Positions 31,401 to 42,227 of a stretch of DNA of 56,815 bases are shown piece after piece. How positions within the stretch are numbered: the first letter of the stretch is position 1; the number at the start of each line of letters is the position of its first letter. The notes under the pieces are model-generated. The model was not told where the DNA came from. It saw only the letters and a list, made by a program, of their open reading frames with translations, and did not search any database. Made by a program: the position numbers and the translations under genes. Source of the stretch: Bordetella hinzii LMG 13501 (GTDB taxonomy: Bacteria > Pseudomonadota > Gammaproteobacteria > Burkholderiales > Burkholderiaceae_B); NCBI RefSeq assembly GCF_001548475.1, contig NZ_LRUJ01000032.1, positions 1-56,815 of the forward strand, written 5' to 3'.

Positions 31401-33641
31401 ATGTCTTCATCCCCGGAAGTGCTGCGAGACCGTTGGGGCATCCCGCATGTGCGGGCGCAGGGCGTGGACGAACTGTTCTACGCCAACGGTTATGTGCATG
31501 CGCAGGACAGGCTTTGGCAGATGGATGCGGCGCGCCGCCGCGCGGTCGGGCGCTACGCCGAGTGGGTGGGGCCGGAGGCCGTCGCCGCCGACAGCCTGGC
31601 CCGCCGCCTGGGCGTGGAGGCGGCCTCGCGCCGCGACTACGCGCATCTGAACGCCGAGACGCAGCGCATGCTGCAGTGCTATGCCGCCGGTGTTAACGCG
31701 GCCATGGCCGAGCTGCCGCTGCCGATGGAATACGGCCTGCTGGGCGGGCGTCCCGAGCCGTGGGAGCCTTGGCAGTCGGTGGCGGTCATGCGCCAGCGCG
31801 GTTTCCTGATGGGCTCGATCTGGTTCAAGCTCTGGCGCGCGGCGGCCTTGCGCGCCGTGGGTCCGGAGGCCATCCGCTGGCTGCGCTACGACGACGGCGG
31901 CCAGGAGCGCTATGTGGCGCCGCAAGCCGATGCCGATGAAGGACGCTGGATCGCCGGCCTGCGCGAGCTGGCGCCGGCCATCGAGGCCTTGCTGGCGCTG
32001 GCGCCGGCCGACGCCACCATCGCGGGCTCGAACAACTGGGCGCTGTCGGGCGCGCGCACGGCCAGCGGCCTGCCGCTGCTGGCGGGCGACCCGCACCGCA
32101 TCTATGAAATCCCCGGCATGTATGCGCAGTTGCACCTGAGCTGCGATGACTTCGACGCTCTGGGGTTTTCCGTGCCGGGCGTGCCGGCCTTTCCGCATTT
32201 CTGCCATACGGCGTCGGTGGCCTGGTGCGTCACGCACGCCTTCGCCGATATCCATGATCTTTATCTGGAGCGGTTCGATCCGGCGCGCGCCGACCACTAC
32301 GAGACCGAAGCGGGCTGGCGGCGTGCCGACCAGCGCCGGGAGACTATCGCCGTGCGCGGCGCGGACCCGGTCGAGGTGGAGGTGGCCCATACCCGGCACG
32401 GCCCGCTCATCGCGCGCCTGGGCCAGTATGGCGTGGCGCTGCGCTCGGTGCAGCTCGATCCGGTGGACCGTTCGCTGGATTGCCTGTTGCCCATGCTGCG
32501 CGCCGGCGATGTGCGCGCGTTCAACGAGGCCTGCCGCCCATGGGGCGTGATCGACCACAGCGTGGTGTCGGCCGACCGCGATGGCCATATCAGCGTCAAT
32601 GTGCGCGCCATCGTGCCCGAGCGCGACCGCGTCAACGGCTGGCTGCCCGTGCCGGGCTGGACCGGACGGCATGAATGGCGCGGCTTCATCCCCTGGGAGC
32701 GCATGCCGCGTGTGGTGGATCCGGCCGATGGCATGCTGGTGACGGCCAACAACCGCATCGCGCCCGACCAGGCGGGCGATTATCTCTGCACCGACTGCCA
32801 TCCCTCGACACGGGCGCGCCGCATCGCCGAGCTGCTGCGTCCGCTGACCGCGGCCGGCGTGGCCGATATGCAGGCCATCCTGGCCGATGCGGACAGCGCG
32901 CGCGCCCGCGAGATCGCGGCGCGCATCGCCGCCGCGCCGATGCCCGAGGGTCCGGCGCGGGCCTTGCAGCGCGCCCTGGCGCAATGGGACGGCCGCATGC
33001 GGGCCGAGGCGGTCGAGCCGACTCTCTATATGGCGGTGCGCCAGGCGATGACGCGCCTGCTGGCCCGCCGCAGCGGCCTGGAACGCGCGGGCGCCGATGT
33101 CTTCGCCTCGATGGCCGCGCCCGGCGTGATTCCGGTCAACCAGCTGTGGTGGTCGCTGCCCGAGCTCCTGCGGCGCGATGACGCCAGCCTCCTGGACGGC
33201 GCCAGCTGGGACGAGGTCATCGCCCAGGCGCTCGAGACGGTGGCCGCCGGCCCGGCGCCGGCGCCCTGGGGCCAGGCGCACCGTCCGGTGTTCGCGCATC
33301 CGCTGGGCGCGCATTTCGACGCGGCCGTGGCGCCGGCCTCGGATCCGGTGACCGGCGACGGCGATTGCGTCAATGCCAACGGCGCCTATCCCACCTCGGG
33401 GCTGGCCGCCACCTACGGCCCGGTGGCCCGCTATATCTTCGACGTGGCCGACTGGGACCGCAGCCGCTGGGTGGTGCTGCACGGCAGCGCGGGCGAGCCC
33501 GGCCACGCGCATTACAGCGACCAGAACCCATACTGGGCGCGCTGCGAACTCGTGCCGGCGCCGTTCTCGCGCGCGGCGGTGGACGCGGCCGCCGTATCGC
33601 GCACGCGCCTGACCGCGCCTTCCTGGGCCCAGCCCGCATAA
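31401..33641 (+). CDS. Penicillin-amidase-family (Ntn) acylase
   Basis: The 746-residue Ntn-hydrolase precursor has an N-terminal alpha-chain part (RDRWGIPHVRAQ, YVHAQDRLWQMD) and the self-cleavage site AGSNNWALSG. There Ser210 becomes the nucleophile and N-terminus of the beta chain. The oxyanion Asn is in VTANNR (450-451). Family members hydrolyse side-chain amides: beta-lactams, N-acyl-homoserine lactones and other N-acyl compounds. Unlike most, it has no signal peptide, so it probably acts in the cytoplasm on imported substrate. I chose the ATG at 31401 because GGAGGAG lies 6 nt before it. It leads the operon acylase - ABC importer - DMFase-like. Confidence 0.9.
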   Translation: MSSSPEVLRDRWGIPHVRAQGVDELFYANGYVHAQDRLWQMDAARRRAVGRYAEWVGPEAVAADSLARRLGVEAASRRDYAHLNAETQRMLQCYAAGVNAAMAELPLPMEYGLLGGRPEPWEPWQSVAVMRQRGFLMGSIWFKLWRAAALRAVGPEAIRWLRYDDGGQERYVAPQADADEGRWIAGLRELAPAIEALLALAPADATIAGSNNWALSGARTASGLPLLAGDPHRIYEIPGMYAQLHLSCDDFDALGFSVPGVPAFPHFCHTASVAWCVTHAFADIHDLYLERFDPARADHYETEAGWRRADQRRETIAVRGADPVEVEVAHTRHGPLIARLGQYGVALRSVQLDPVDRSLDCLLPMLRAGDVRAFNEACRPWGVIDHSVVSADRDGHISVNVRAIVPERDRVNGWLPVPGWTGRHEWRGFIPWERMPRVVDPADGMLVTANNRIAPDQAGDYLCTDCHPSTRARRIAELLRPLTAAGVADMQAILADADSARAREIAARIAAAPMPEGPARALQRALAQWDGRMRAEAVEPTLYMAVRQAMTRLLARRSGLERAGADVFASMAAPGVIPVNQLWWSLPELLRRDDASLLDGASWDEVIAQALETVAAGPAPAPWGQAHRPVFAHPLGAHFDAAVAPASDPVTGDGDCVNANGAYPTSGLAATYGPVARYIFDVADWDRSRWVVLHGSAGEPGHAHYSDQNPYWARCELVPAPFSRAAVDAAAVSRTRLTAPSWAQPA

Positions 33642-33656
33642 ACCAAGGGGAAACTC

Positions 33657-35201
33657 ATGCAAGCCACACTCATGATGAAGCGGGCGGCCCTGTGCGCCGC
33701 GCTGTGCCTGGCGCTGCCGGCGATGGCGCAGGACGCGCCGAAGAAAGGCGGCACCCTGGTCTATGCCAGCCTGTCGGGGCCGGGCACGCTGGATCCCCAG
33801 GTCGCGGCCAGCATGGTGGACCTGGAAGTCATCCACCATCTGTTCGAGGGCCTGGTGACGATAGACGCGCACTACAACACCAAGCCCTTGCTGGCGCGCG
33901 AGGTCAAGGTCAGCGATGACCAGAAGACCTTCACCTTTCTGCTGCGCAAGGGCGTGAAATTCCATAACGGCAAGGTCATGACCTCGGCCGATGTGAAAGC
34001 CACCTTCGAGCGCTACGCGCGCGTGAGCCCCAACAAGGCGGTGCTCGACGATGTGGAGGGCTATGAGACGCCGGACGCGGACACCTTCGTCATCCGGCTG
34101 AAAAAGCCCAATGCGGTTTTCCTGGACGTGCTCAAGACGCCGGTCTATCCCTTTGTGGTGCTGCCGGCCGAACAGAAGGACAAGCCGGCGCGCGGCATCG
34201 ATGTCATCGGCACGGGGGTGTTCAAGCTGGGGCAATGGGTCAAGGACAGCCACCTGACCATCCAGCGCTTCGCCGACTATGTGCCCGACGACAGCGCCGC
34301 CGGGCCGGACGGTTTCGCCGGCAAGCGCACGGCCTATGTCGACACCGTGCGCTTTAATTTCGTGCCCGAGGCCAATGCGCGGGTGGCGGCCATGCAGACG
34401 GGGGAGGCCGTGTTCACCTCGACCGTGCCGCCGGAGCTGGCCGCGCGCCTGAAGTCGCAGAAGCATCTGCAGGAAGTGACGGTCTATCCCTACTGCCAGC
34501 AATACTTCATCGTCAATTCGCAGCAGGGGCCGACCGACAAGTCCAAGGTGCGCCAGGCCGTCCGCACGGCGGTGCATGTCGATGACATCATGAAAGTCAT
34601 CGGGGCCTCGCGCAAGAACCACTCCATGGTCTATCCGGACGGCGCCTATTATGGCGGCGAAGTGACCAATGGCCGCTATAACGAAAACAACCCGCAGAAG
34701 GCGCGCGAGCTGCTCAAGGAAGCCGGTTACAAGGATGAGCCCATCGTCCTGCAGACCAATAACAACTACGACTACATGCGCGACTCCATCCTGGTGCTGT
34801 CCGAGCAGCTCAAGAAGGCCGGCATGAATGTCAAGATCGACATCACAGACTGGACCACCAACGCCTCCAACCTGCAGACCGGCAAGGGCAACTGGAACGT
34901 CTCGACCACGAGTTTCTGCTCCAACCCCATCCTGGGGCCGCAGCAGTGGCAGTCCATGATCTACAACTTCCCGCACGTCAAGGGCGACAAGGTGCTCGAC
35001 GATGCGTATGACACCTTCTACAAGACGGGCGAGCTGGCCGGGCGCAAGCAGGCCTGGCTCACCATCGAGCAGCGCGTGCTCGACGAGGCCTACATGATCA
35101 AGGTGGCCGACCGGGGCAATGTCCAGATCCTGAACACGCGCAAGGTGGGCGGCTTCGAGCCCTACTACATGAACCACTTCTGGAACGTCTGGCTCAAGTA
35201 A
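33657..35201 (+). CDS. Dpp-type ABC importer, periplasmic binding protein
   Basis: The 514-residue family 5 solute-binding protein has a signal peptide (MQATLMMKRAALCAALCLAL followed by PAMAQ). It shows the typical entry KKGGTLVYASLSGPGTLDPQ, the VKFHNGKVMTSADVKATFER block and the VRQAVRTAVHVDDI region. It captures a peptide-like or oligo-amide solute for the permease and ATPases encoded next. It starts 15 bp after the acylase gene behind AAGGGGA. Confidence 0.93.
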   Translation: MQATLMMKRAALCAALCLALPAMAQDAPKKGGTLVYASLSGPGTLDPQVAASMVDLEVIHHLFEGLVTIDAHYNTKPLLAREVKVSDDQKTFTFLLRKGVKFHNGKVMTSADVKATFERYARVSPNKAVLDDVEGYETPDADTFVIRLKKPNAVFLDVLKTPVYPFVVLPAEQKDKPARGIDVIGTGVFKLGQWVKDSHLTIQRFADYVPDDSAAGPDGFAGKRTAYVDTVRFNFVPEANARVAAMQTGEAVFTSTVPPELAARLKSQKHLQEVTVYPYCQQYFIVNSQQGPTDKSKVRQAVRTAVHVDDIMKVIGASRKNHSMVYPDGAYYGGEVTNGRYNENNPQKARELLKEAGYKDEPIVLQTNNNYDYMRDSILVLSEQLKKAGMNVKIDITDWTTNASNLQTGKGNWNVSTTSFCSNPILGPQQWQSMIYNFPHVKGDKVLDDAYDTFYKTGELAGRKQAWLTIEQRVLDEAYMIKVADRGNVQILNTRKVGGFEPYYMNHFWNVWLK

Positions 35202-35210
35202 GGACCGCCT

Positions 35211-36155
35211 ATGTATCGTATCGTGTCCACCCGGATCGCCCAGGCCCTGCCGGTCATGCTCATCGTGGCGATCCTGACGTTTTTCCTGATGCATATGCTG
35301 CCCGGCGACCCGGCGGTCATCATCGCCGGCGACCAGGCCGGGCCGGAGGCCATCGCGGCCATCCGCCACAGCCTGGGCCTGGACCGGCCGCTGCCCCAGC
35401 AGCTGTGGCTGTGGCTCACCCACCTGGCCCAGGGCAATTTCGGCGAATCGCTGGTCCTGAACCAGCCCGTGCTGCAGGCCGTGGTCGAGCGCCTGCCCGT
35501 GACCTTGTCGCTGGCGGCGGTGGCCTTCGCCATCACGCTGCCGGTGGGCGTGGCGCTGGGCATGATCGCCGCGTATTGGCGCAACTCCTGGCTGGACTCG
35601 GCGGTGATGGGCTTCGCGCTGGTGGGGGTGTCGGTGCCCAGCTTCTGGATCGCCACCTTGTCGGTGATCCTGTTCAGCGTCAATCTGGGCTGGCTGCCCT
35701 CGGCGGGCTATGTGCCCATGGAAGACAGCTTCCGGGAATGGCTGGGCGCGCTGGTCCAGCCGGCCATTGTGCTGGCCTTGTTCCAGATCGGTTTTCTGGC
35801 GCGCATGACCCGCTCGGAGATGCTGGAGATCCTGGACCAGGACTTCGTGCGCACGGCGCGCGCCAAGGGCGTCTCGGAATTCTTCACCGTGGGCAAGCAT
35901 GCGTTTCGCAACACCCTGGTGTCGGTGGTGACGGTCGGCGGCTACATCCTGAGCCTGCTGATCGGCGGGTCCGTGGTGGTCGAGCAGGTCTTCGCGCTGC
36001 CCGGCATCGGGCGGCTGCTGGTGCAGGCCATCATGGCGCGCGACTATCCGACCGTCCAGGGCACGATGCTGCTGCTGGGCTTTGCCTTCGTGCTCATCAA
36101 CGTGCTGATCGACGTGGTCTATACCTTCCTCGACCCCCGGGTGCGCTATGACTGA
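35211..36155 (+). CDS. Dpp-type ABC importer permease (DppB-like)
   Basis: This 314-residue permease has an N-terminal helix ([18 protein letters not shown]), then LPGDPA and [12 protein letters not shown], and about six membrane helices. The EAA loop is [18 protein letters not shown]. It pairs with the DppC-like protein encoded by the overlapping downstream gene (8-bp overlap) to form the membrane channel. It follows the binding-protein gene by 9 bp with AAGGA as ribosome site. Confidence 0.94.
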   Translation: MYRIVSTRIAQALPVMLIVAILTFFLMHMLPGDPAVIIAGDQAGPEAIAAIRHSLGLDRPLPQQLWLWLTHLAQGNFGESLVLNQPVLQAVVERLPVTLSLAAVAFAITLPVGVALGMIAAYWRNSWLDSAVMGFALVGVSVPSFWIATLSVILFSVNLGWLPSAGYVPMEDSFREWLGALVQPAIVLALFQIGFLARMTRSEMLEILDQDFVRTARAKGVSEFFTVGKHAFRNTLVSVVTVGGYILSLLIGGSVVVEQVFALPGIGRLLVQAIMARDYPTVQGTMLLLGFAFVLINVLIDVVYTFLDPRVRYD

Positions 36156-37040
36156 AATCGCCATCGACCGGGCGGCCCAGGCGGAGCTGCCCGCCGCCCA
36201 CACCAGAACCGTGGTGCTCAAGCGGCTGTGGCGGCACCGCTCCTTCCGGCTGGGGGCCGTTGTGCTGGCGCTCATCGTGCTGGCCGCCGTCTGCGCGCCC
36301 TGGCTGTCCAAGGGCGATCCCATGGCGATGCAGATCGCCAACCGCTTCCATGCGCCTTCGTGGGACTATCCCTTCGGCGCCGACCAATACGGGCGCGATG
36401 TCTTCACGCGGGTGCTGTACGGCGCGCGGCTGTCGCTCTGGATCGGTTTCATGGTGTCCATCCTGGCGGCCATCGGCGGCGCGGTGATCGGCATGGCGGC
36501 GGGCTACTTCAGCTGGCTGGACTCGCTGCTCATGCGCATCATGGATGCGCTGCTGGCCTTTCCGGCCATCCTGCTGGCCATCGGCATCAACGCCGTGCTG
36601 GGGCCGCAGATCCACAGCGTGATCATCGCGTTGGCCAGCGCCTACATCCCGCGCACCGCGCGCATCGTGCGCGCGTCGGTGCTGGTGATACGGCGGCTGG
36701 ACTATGTCGATGCCGCGCGCATCAGCGGGGCAGGGGCCTGGCGCATTCTCACGCGCCATATCTTTCCCAACACCCTCGCGCCGCTGCTGGTCTCGCTGAC
36801 GTTCATCTTCGCCTACGCCATCCTGGCCGAGGCCACGCTGAGCTTCCTGGGCATCGGGCCGCCGCCGCCCATGCCCAGCTGGGGCAACATCATTTCGGAG
36901 GGACGCGATTATGCGGTCGAGGCCTGGTGGATCATGCTGTTCCCGGGCCTGGCCATCAGCCTGTCGGCGCTGGCGATCAACCTGCTGGGCGATGGCCTGC
37001 GCGACGTGCTGGATCCGAGGCTGAAAGTGGAGGGCAACTG

Positions 37041-37041
<1 letters not shown>
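36148..37041 (+). CDS. Dpp-type ABC importer permease (DppC-like)
   Basis: The 297-residue second permease has an N-terminal helix near [20 protein letters not shown] and the DppC-type [11 protein letters not shown]-like motif (here [15 protein letters not shown]). Five further helices follow, with an EAA loop containing [14 protein letters not shown]. Its start overlaps dppB-like and its stop overlaps the first ATPase gene (TGATG), so the transporter genes are translationally coupled. Confidence 0.94.
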
Positions 37042-38020
<979 letters not shown>

Positions 38021-38024
<4 letters not shown>

Positions 38025-38995
38025 GCGAGATCGTTCAAGTGCGCGGCCTGACGCGCGACTTCAAGCTGGGACGGGCCGCGGGCCATGCGGTGCTGCGCGC
38101 GGTGGACGATGTCAATTTCGATATTGGCCGCGGCGAGACGCTGGGCCTGGTGGGCGAGTCCGGATCGGGCAAGTCCACCATCGGCCGCATGATGATAGGG
38201 CTGCTGGCGCCCTCGCAGGGCGACATACGCTTGTTCGGCGCTTCCATCACGGGTGCCGACGGCAAGCGCAACCTGGCGCGGGTGCGCCAGCGCCTGCAGT
38301 TTGTCTTCCAGGATCCCTACTCGTCGCTCAACCCGCGCATGCGCGTGGGCGATGCGGTGGCCGAACCGATCGACATCGCGCGGCGCCTGGGCGCGCGCGA
38401 GCGCCAGGAGCGCATCGCCGAACTGTTCGAGATGGTGGGGCTGCCGCCATCCTTCGCCACGCGCTTTCCGCATGAATTCTCGGGCGGCCAGCGCCAGCGC
38501 ATCGTGATCGCGCGCGCCCTGGCGCTGAATCCGGAATTCGTGGTGTGCGACGAGGCCGTGGCATCGCTGGATGTGTCCATGCAGGCCCAGATCGTCAACC
38601 TGCTGATGGACCTGCAGGACAAGCTGGGCCTGAGCTATCTCTTCATCGCCCACGACCTGGCCGTGGTGCGCGCCATCTCCCAGCGCGTGGCCGTGCTCTA
38701 TGCGGGCGAGGTAGTGGAAGTGGGCGCGCGCGAAGGCCTGTATGCGCGGCCGCGCCATCCCTACACCCAGGCTTTGCTCAAGGCCGTGCCGCGGCCCGAG
38801 GTGGGCCGCCATCGCGAGCCGCCCATCAAGGGCGAGCTGCTGAGCGTGCTCAACCGGCCCGCGGGCTGCAGCCTGAGTCCGCGCTGCCCGCATGCCACGG
38901 AGCGCTGCCGCGAAGAAAAACCCTTGCTGCGCGAGGTGGAGACCGGCTGGATGGTGGCCTGCCATCATCACGAGACCATCGACGCCCGCGGCTGA
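38021..38995 (+). CDS. Dpp-type ABC importer ATPase (DppF-like)
   Basis: This 324-residue second ATPase has Walker A GESGSGKST, FQDPYSSLNPRM, signature FSGGQRQRI, Walker B VVCDEAVASLD and IAHDLAVVRA, with the C-terminal oligopeptide-transporter extension (CPHATERC). The start overlaps the DppD-like stop (ATGA). It completes a five-gene importer with no gap in the set. The next gene, for a DMFase-like hydrolase, follows after 25 bp. Confidence 0.95.
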
Positions 38996-39020
38996 AACCC
39001 CACCCCAAGGAAACCCCGCG

Positions 39021-40706
39021 ATGTCCCGCACACGTCCCGAGTTCGGCCCCTTGAACCAGCGGCCGCGTCCCACCGGCATCATGCACCCCGACCAGGGCTG
39101 GCATCTGTCGCATTGGTACGAAGCGCCGCGCGAAGACCCGGCCCAGCCCGAGGTCTACGTCTATACCGATGACCTGTCGTATGCGCCAGGCGACACGGTC
39201 GTGTTCCGGGCCTCCAGCACGGCGCCGCGCTTCAGCCTGGAGATCTGGCGCGATGGCCTGCAGCCGGCCTGCGTGCATGCCGCCGATGATATCGCCGGCG
39301 AATTCACGCCCATGCCGGCGCGGGCCTATCGCGAGGGCTGCGGCTGGCCCGAAGCGCATCGCTGGACGGTGCCCGCCGATGCGCCCAGCGGCTTTTACCG
39401 CGTGGCCTCCTGGTGCCAGCGCGCCGACGGCTCGCGCTTCCTGCAGCATCACTTCTTTGTCGTGCGTCCGGCCGCGGGCCAGGCCAAGGCGCCCGGGCGC
39501 CTGCTCTTCCTGCTCTCGACCGCGACCTGGACCGCCTACAACGATTGGGGCGGGGCCAACGCCTATGACGGCGTGGACGGTCCCGAAGGGCGCGACTTCT
39601 CGCCGGTGCTCAGCTTGCAGCGTCCCTGGACGCGCGGCCTGGTGTGGCTGCCGCCCGGCGCGCCGCGCCTGTGCGACCCGCTGCCGCGCGAGCCCTGGGA
39701 GGCGCCGCGCTATCCGACCAAGGAGTGGGCTTATACCAATGGCTATGCGCAGTACTACGCTTCTTCGGGCTGGGCCCAGTTCGAGCGCCACTTCGCGCTG
39801 TGGGCCGAACGCGAGGGCTATGCCTTTGACATGATCACCCAGACCGATCTGCACTACCGTCCGGCGCTGCTGCAGGCCTATGATACGGTAGTGATCGCCG
39901 GGCACGATGAATACTGGACCCGGCAGATGCGCGAAACCATCGACCGCTTCGTGGAGGAGGGTGGCGCGGTGGCGCGCTTCGGAGGCAACTTCATGTGGCA
40001 GATCCGCCTGGAGGACCAGGGCCGCCGCCAGGTCTGCTACAAAGCGCGCGCCAAGGACGAGGACCCCGTGCGCGGCGGCGCCGACCATGCCTATCTGACC
40101 GGCGCCTGGGAAGAACAGGCGGTCAATTGCCCGGGGGCGACGACCTTCGGCGTGAACGGCATGCGCGGCGTCTACTCGTCGTGGGGCGGTTTCGCGCCGC
40201 GCGCCAGCCGGGGCTTCACCATCTACCGCCCGCGCCATTGGGCCTTCGCCGGCCTGGACGTGCATTACGGCGACGTCATGGGCGCGCAGGCGGGGATCTT
40301 CGCCTATGAGGTCGATGGCCTGGAGTACACCTTCCGCCATGGCTTGCCGTATCCCACGCATGAAGACGGCGCGCCGGCCAACGCCGAGATCCTGGCCATG
40401 TCGCCCGCCCTCTACGGCGAGGAAATGCACGACGGGGAGGGCTTTCGCTACTACCTGAAGGACGGCGGCCTGGCGCGCAAGGCCGAGGCGCTCAGCGGCG
40501 ACGCCAGCCCGGCGTCCATCGCCCGCCACCAGTACGGGTCGGGCATGATCGTGTCCTTCACGCGCGGCCGGGGCGAGGTCTTCACGGCGGGCAGCTGCGA
40601 ATGGGTCATGGGCCTGACGCGCAACTGCTATTACACCCAGGGCGTCACGCGCAATGTGCTGGCGCGGTTTCTGGGGCGCGGCCGCGCGGCGCCCGCCGCG
40701 CGCTGA
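39021..40706 (+). CDS. N,N-dimethylformamidase large-subunit-like protein
   Basis: The 561-residue protein matches the DMFase beta-subunit family. It has an N-terminal beta-sandwich (about 40-150, YVYTDDLSYAPGDTVVFRAS), the segment TATWTAYNDWGGANAYDG, the GHDEYWTRQM motif, GGNFMWQIR and MRGVYSSWGG. In characterised DMFase this subunit carries a mononuclear iron held by Tyr and Glu residues and hydrolyses the amide of dimethylformamide. I cannot map those ligands with certainty here. The usual small subunit gene is not adjacent. It is the last gene of the acylase-importer operon (AAGGAA ribosome site), suggesting an amide or formamide step after uptake. Confidence 0.82.
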   Translation: MSRTRPEFGPLNQRPRPTGIMHPDQGWHLSHWYEAPREDPAQPEVYVYTDDLSYAPGDTVVFRASSTAPRFSLEIWRDGLQPACVHAADDIAGEFTPMPARAYREGCGWPEAHRWTVPADAPSGFYRVASWCQRADGSRFLQHHFFVVRPAAGQAKAPGRLLFLLSTATWTAYNDWGGANAYDGVDGPEGRDFSPVLSLQRPWTRGLVWLPPGAPRLCDPLPREPWEAPRYPTKEWAYTNGYAQYYASSGWAQFERHFALWAEREGYAFDMITQTDLHYRPALLQAYDTVVIAGHDEYWTRQMRETIDRFVEEGGAVARFGGNFMWQIRLEDQGRRQVCYKARAKDEDPVRGGADHAYLTGAWEEQAVNCPGATTFGVNGMRGVYSSWGGFAPRASRGFTIYRPRHWAFAGLDVHYGDVMGAQAGIFAYEVDGLEYTFRHGLPYPTHEDGAPANAEILAMSPALYGEEMHDGEGFRYYLKDGGLARKAEALSGDASPASIARHQYGSGMIVSFTRGRGEVFTAGSCEWVMGLTRNCYYTQGVTRNVLARFLGRGRAAPAAR

Positions 40707-40716
40707 GCGCGCGCCT

Positions 40717-41031
40717 TCAGGGGCGCTGGGGAAAGGCCGAGACGCCGAAGGTGTTGCCCATGCGGTTGCCCAAGGTGGCCGGCGTGGGCATGCCCAGCGC
40801 GCTGGGCGGGCGGCGCGGCGCTTCTTCCGAGACGGCCGGCGCGCCGCGCCGGGGCGGCCGTTGCCGTGCCAGGCGCTGGGCCATGTCCTGGTTGAGGCAG
40901 TCGTAGGAGAGGCTGCGATAGCCGTTGACCTCGGCCTCGATGCAGGAGGCGGGCGGGGCGGCGGCGTCGCGTTCGGCGGCGTGCAGCGCGGAGGGCAGCA
41001 GGGCGGCCAGCATGAGCAGGACGGCAATCAT
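40717..41031 (-). CDS. Small exported protein of unknown function
   Basis: The 104-residue protein has a signal peptide (MIAVLLMLAALLPSALHAAE). A short mature part is built around SCIEAEVNGYRSLSYDCLNQ with two cysteines likely to form a disulfide, followed by an Arg/Pro-rich tail. The Cys-x-E...NGY-R-S-L-SYDCLN pattern is one I associate with small exported proteins of Burkholderiales, function unknown. It converges on the DMFase-like gene 10 bp away and lies 86 bp after the Bug gene on the same strand. Confidence 0.7.
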   Translation of the reverse strand: MIAVLLMLAALLPSALHAAERDAAAPPASCIEAEVNGYRSLSYDCLNQDMAQRLARQRPPRRGAPAVSEEAPRRPPSALGMPTPATLGNRMGNTFGVSAFPQRP

Positions 41032-41117
41032 GCCGGCCAGTGTAGGCAGGGCGCGTGACGCCGGCGCGACAGGCTGGCTGCGCGGCGGCGTCGGTCACAC
41101 GCTTGTCATGCGCGGCT

Positions 41118-42089
41118 TCAGTTAGCCGTGATGCCGGCCTGCTTGACGACGTCGGCCCAGTGGGCGAGGTCTTTTTTCAGCAGCTCGCCCACGGCTTCGG
41201 GCGGCTGGTAGCTGGCGTAATTCCCCTGCTTGATGATCTGGTCCTGGAAGGCCGGCGAGGTCACCACGGTCTTCATGGCCTGCGTCAGCTGGCTCACGAC
41301 CTCGGGCGGCAGGCCGGCCGGGCCGAAGATGGAAAACCAGGCCTCCAGCTGGAAATCCGGCAGGCCGGCTTCGGCCGTGGTCGGCACATCGGGCAACATG
41401 GGGTGGCGGCGGCTGCTGGTGATGGCCAGGCCGCGCAGCTGGCCGGCCTGGATCTGGCCGATGACGGTGGGCGGGGTGGTGATCAGCAGCTGCACGCGGC
41501 TGGCCAGCAGGTCCTGCATGGCGGGCGCGGCGCCGTTGTAGGGCACGTGGGTCAGGCGGGCATGGGTCAGCAGTTTGAACTGCTCGGTGCCCAGGTGCTG
41601 GATGGAGCCGGTGCCGGAGGAGCCGTAATAGAGATCGGCGTCGGGCTTTTGCGCCATGGCGATGAATTCGCGCAAGTCCTTGGCGGGCAGGGTTTTGGGC
41701 ACGGTGATGACGTGCGGGCCGCGGGTGATTTCGGCGATGGGCGTGAAGCTCTTGACGGGGTCCCAGGGCAGGTTGCCGGCCAGCGCCGGATTGCCGGCAT
41801 GGAAGCCCTCATAGGAAAACAGCAGGGTATAGCCGTCGGGCTTGGCGCGCGCCACGTGGCCATAGGCGATGTTGCCGCTGCCGCCGGGCTTGTTCTCGAT
41901 GATGACAGGCTGGCCAAGCACATCTTTCAGGTGTTGGGCCAGGGCGCGCCCGGCGATGTCCATGGAGCCGCCGGCGGCGACCGGCACGACGATGCTCACG
42001 GGATGGTTGGGATACGCCTGGGCGGCCTGGCTGGCGGGGGCCAGCAGGCTGGCCGCGCAGGCCAGGGCAAGGGTCCAGCGACGGATCAT
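41118..42089 (-). CDS. Bug-family periplasmic solute receptor
   Basis: The 323-residue TctC-like protein has a signal peptide ending near LLAPASQAAQA. Family landmarks are YPNHPVSIVVPVAAGG, the ENKPGGSGNIAYGH loop, PDGYTLLF and HVPYNGAAPAMQDLLASRV. The ATG at 42089 has CGGAGGAAGACC before it; the upstream frame to 42164 is spurious. It lies 138 bp after a LysR gene on the same strand, which is divergent from a ThDP enzyme. No permease genes accompany it. Confidence 0.93.
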   Translation of the reverse strand: MIRRWTLALACAASLLAPASQAAQAYPNHPVSIVVPVAAGGSMDIAGRALAQHLKDVLGQPVIIENKPGGSGNIAYGHVARAKPDGYTLLFSYEGFHAGNPALAGNLPWDPVKSFTPIAEITRGPHVITVPKTLPAKDLREFIAMAQKPDADLYYGSSGTGSIQHLGTEQFKLLTHARLTHVPYNGAAPAMQDLLASRVQLLITTPPTVIGQIQAGQLRGLAITSSRRHPMLPDVPTTAEAGLPDFQLEAWFSIFGPAGLPPEVVSQLTQAMKTVVTSPAFQDQIIKQGNYASYQPPEAVGELLKKDLAHWADVVKQAGITAN

Positions 42090-42227
42090 GGTCTTCCTCC
42101 GGATGCGCGTCTGGGCGCGCTGTGTCGATGCGCCGTGATGGAGCCACGGCGGACTGCCGGACATTATTGGCCGCCCGCCGGCCGCGCGCCGATGGTCCCG
42201 CGCTTGTATCAGCTATGCTTTTTCGTA

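Noticed and set aside
31407-36341. A 1644-codon open frame on the minus strand.
   Set aside because: It is antisense to the acylase and Dpp genes, whose motifs are unambiguous. Its product is His/Gln/Arg/Gly-rich without any domain, as expected of frame shadows in high-G+C DNA.
40698-40712. The palindrome GCGCGCT-G-AGCGCGC at the end of the DMFase-like gene.
   Set aside because: The one-base loop cannot form a normal hairpin and GC-only palindromes are common in this composition.
41055-41098. An imperfect hairpin after the Bug gene.
   Set aside because: The stem has a large bulge and no T-run follows on the minus strand, so a terminator call is not justified.
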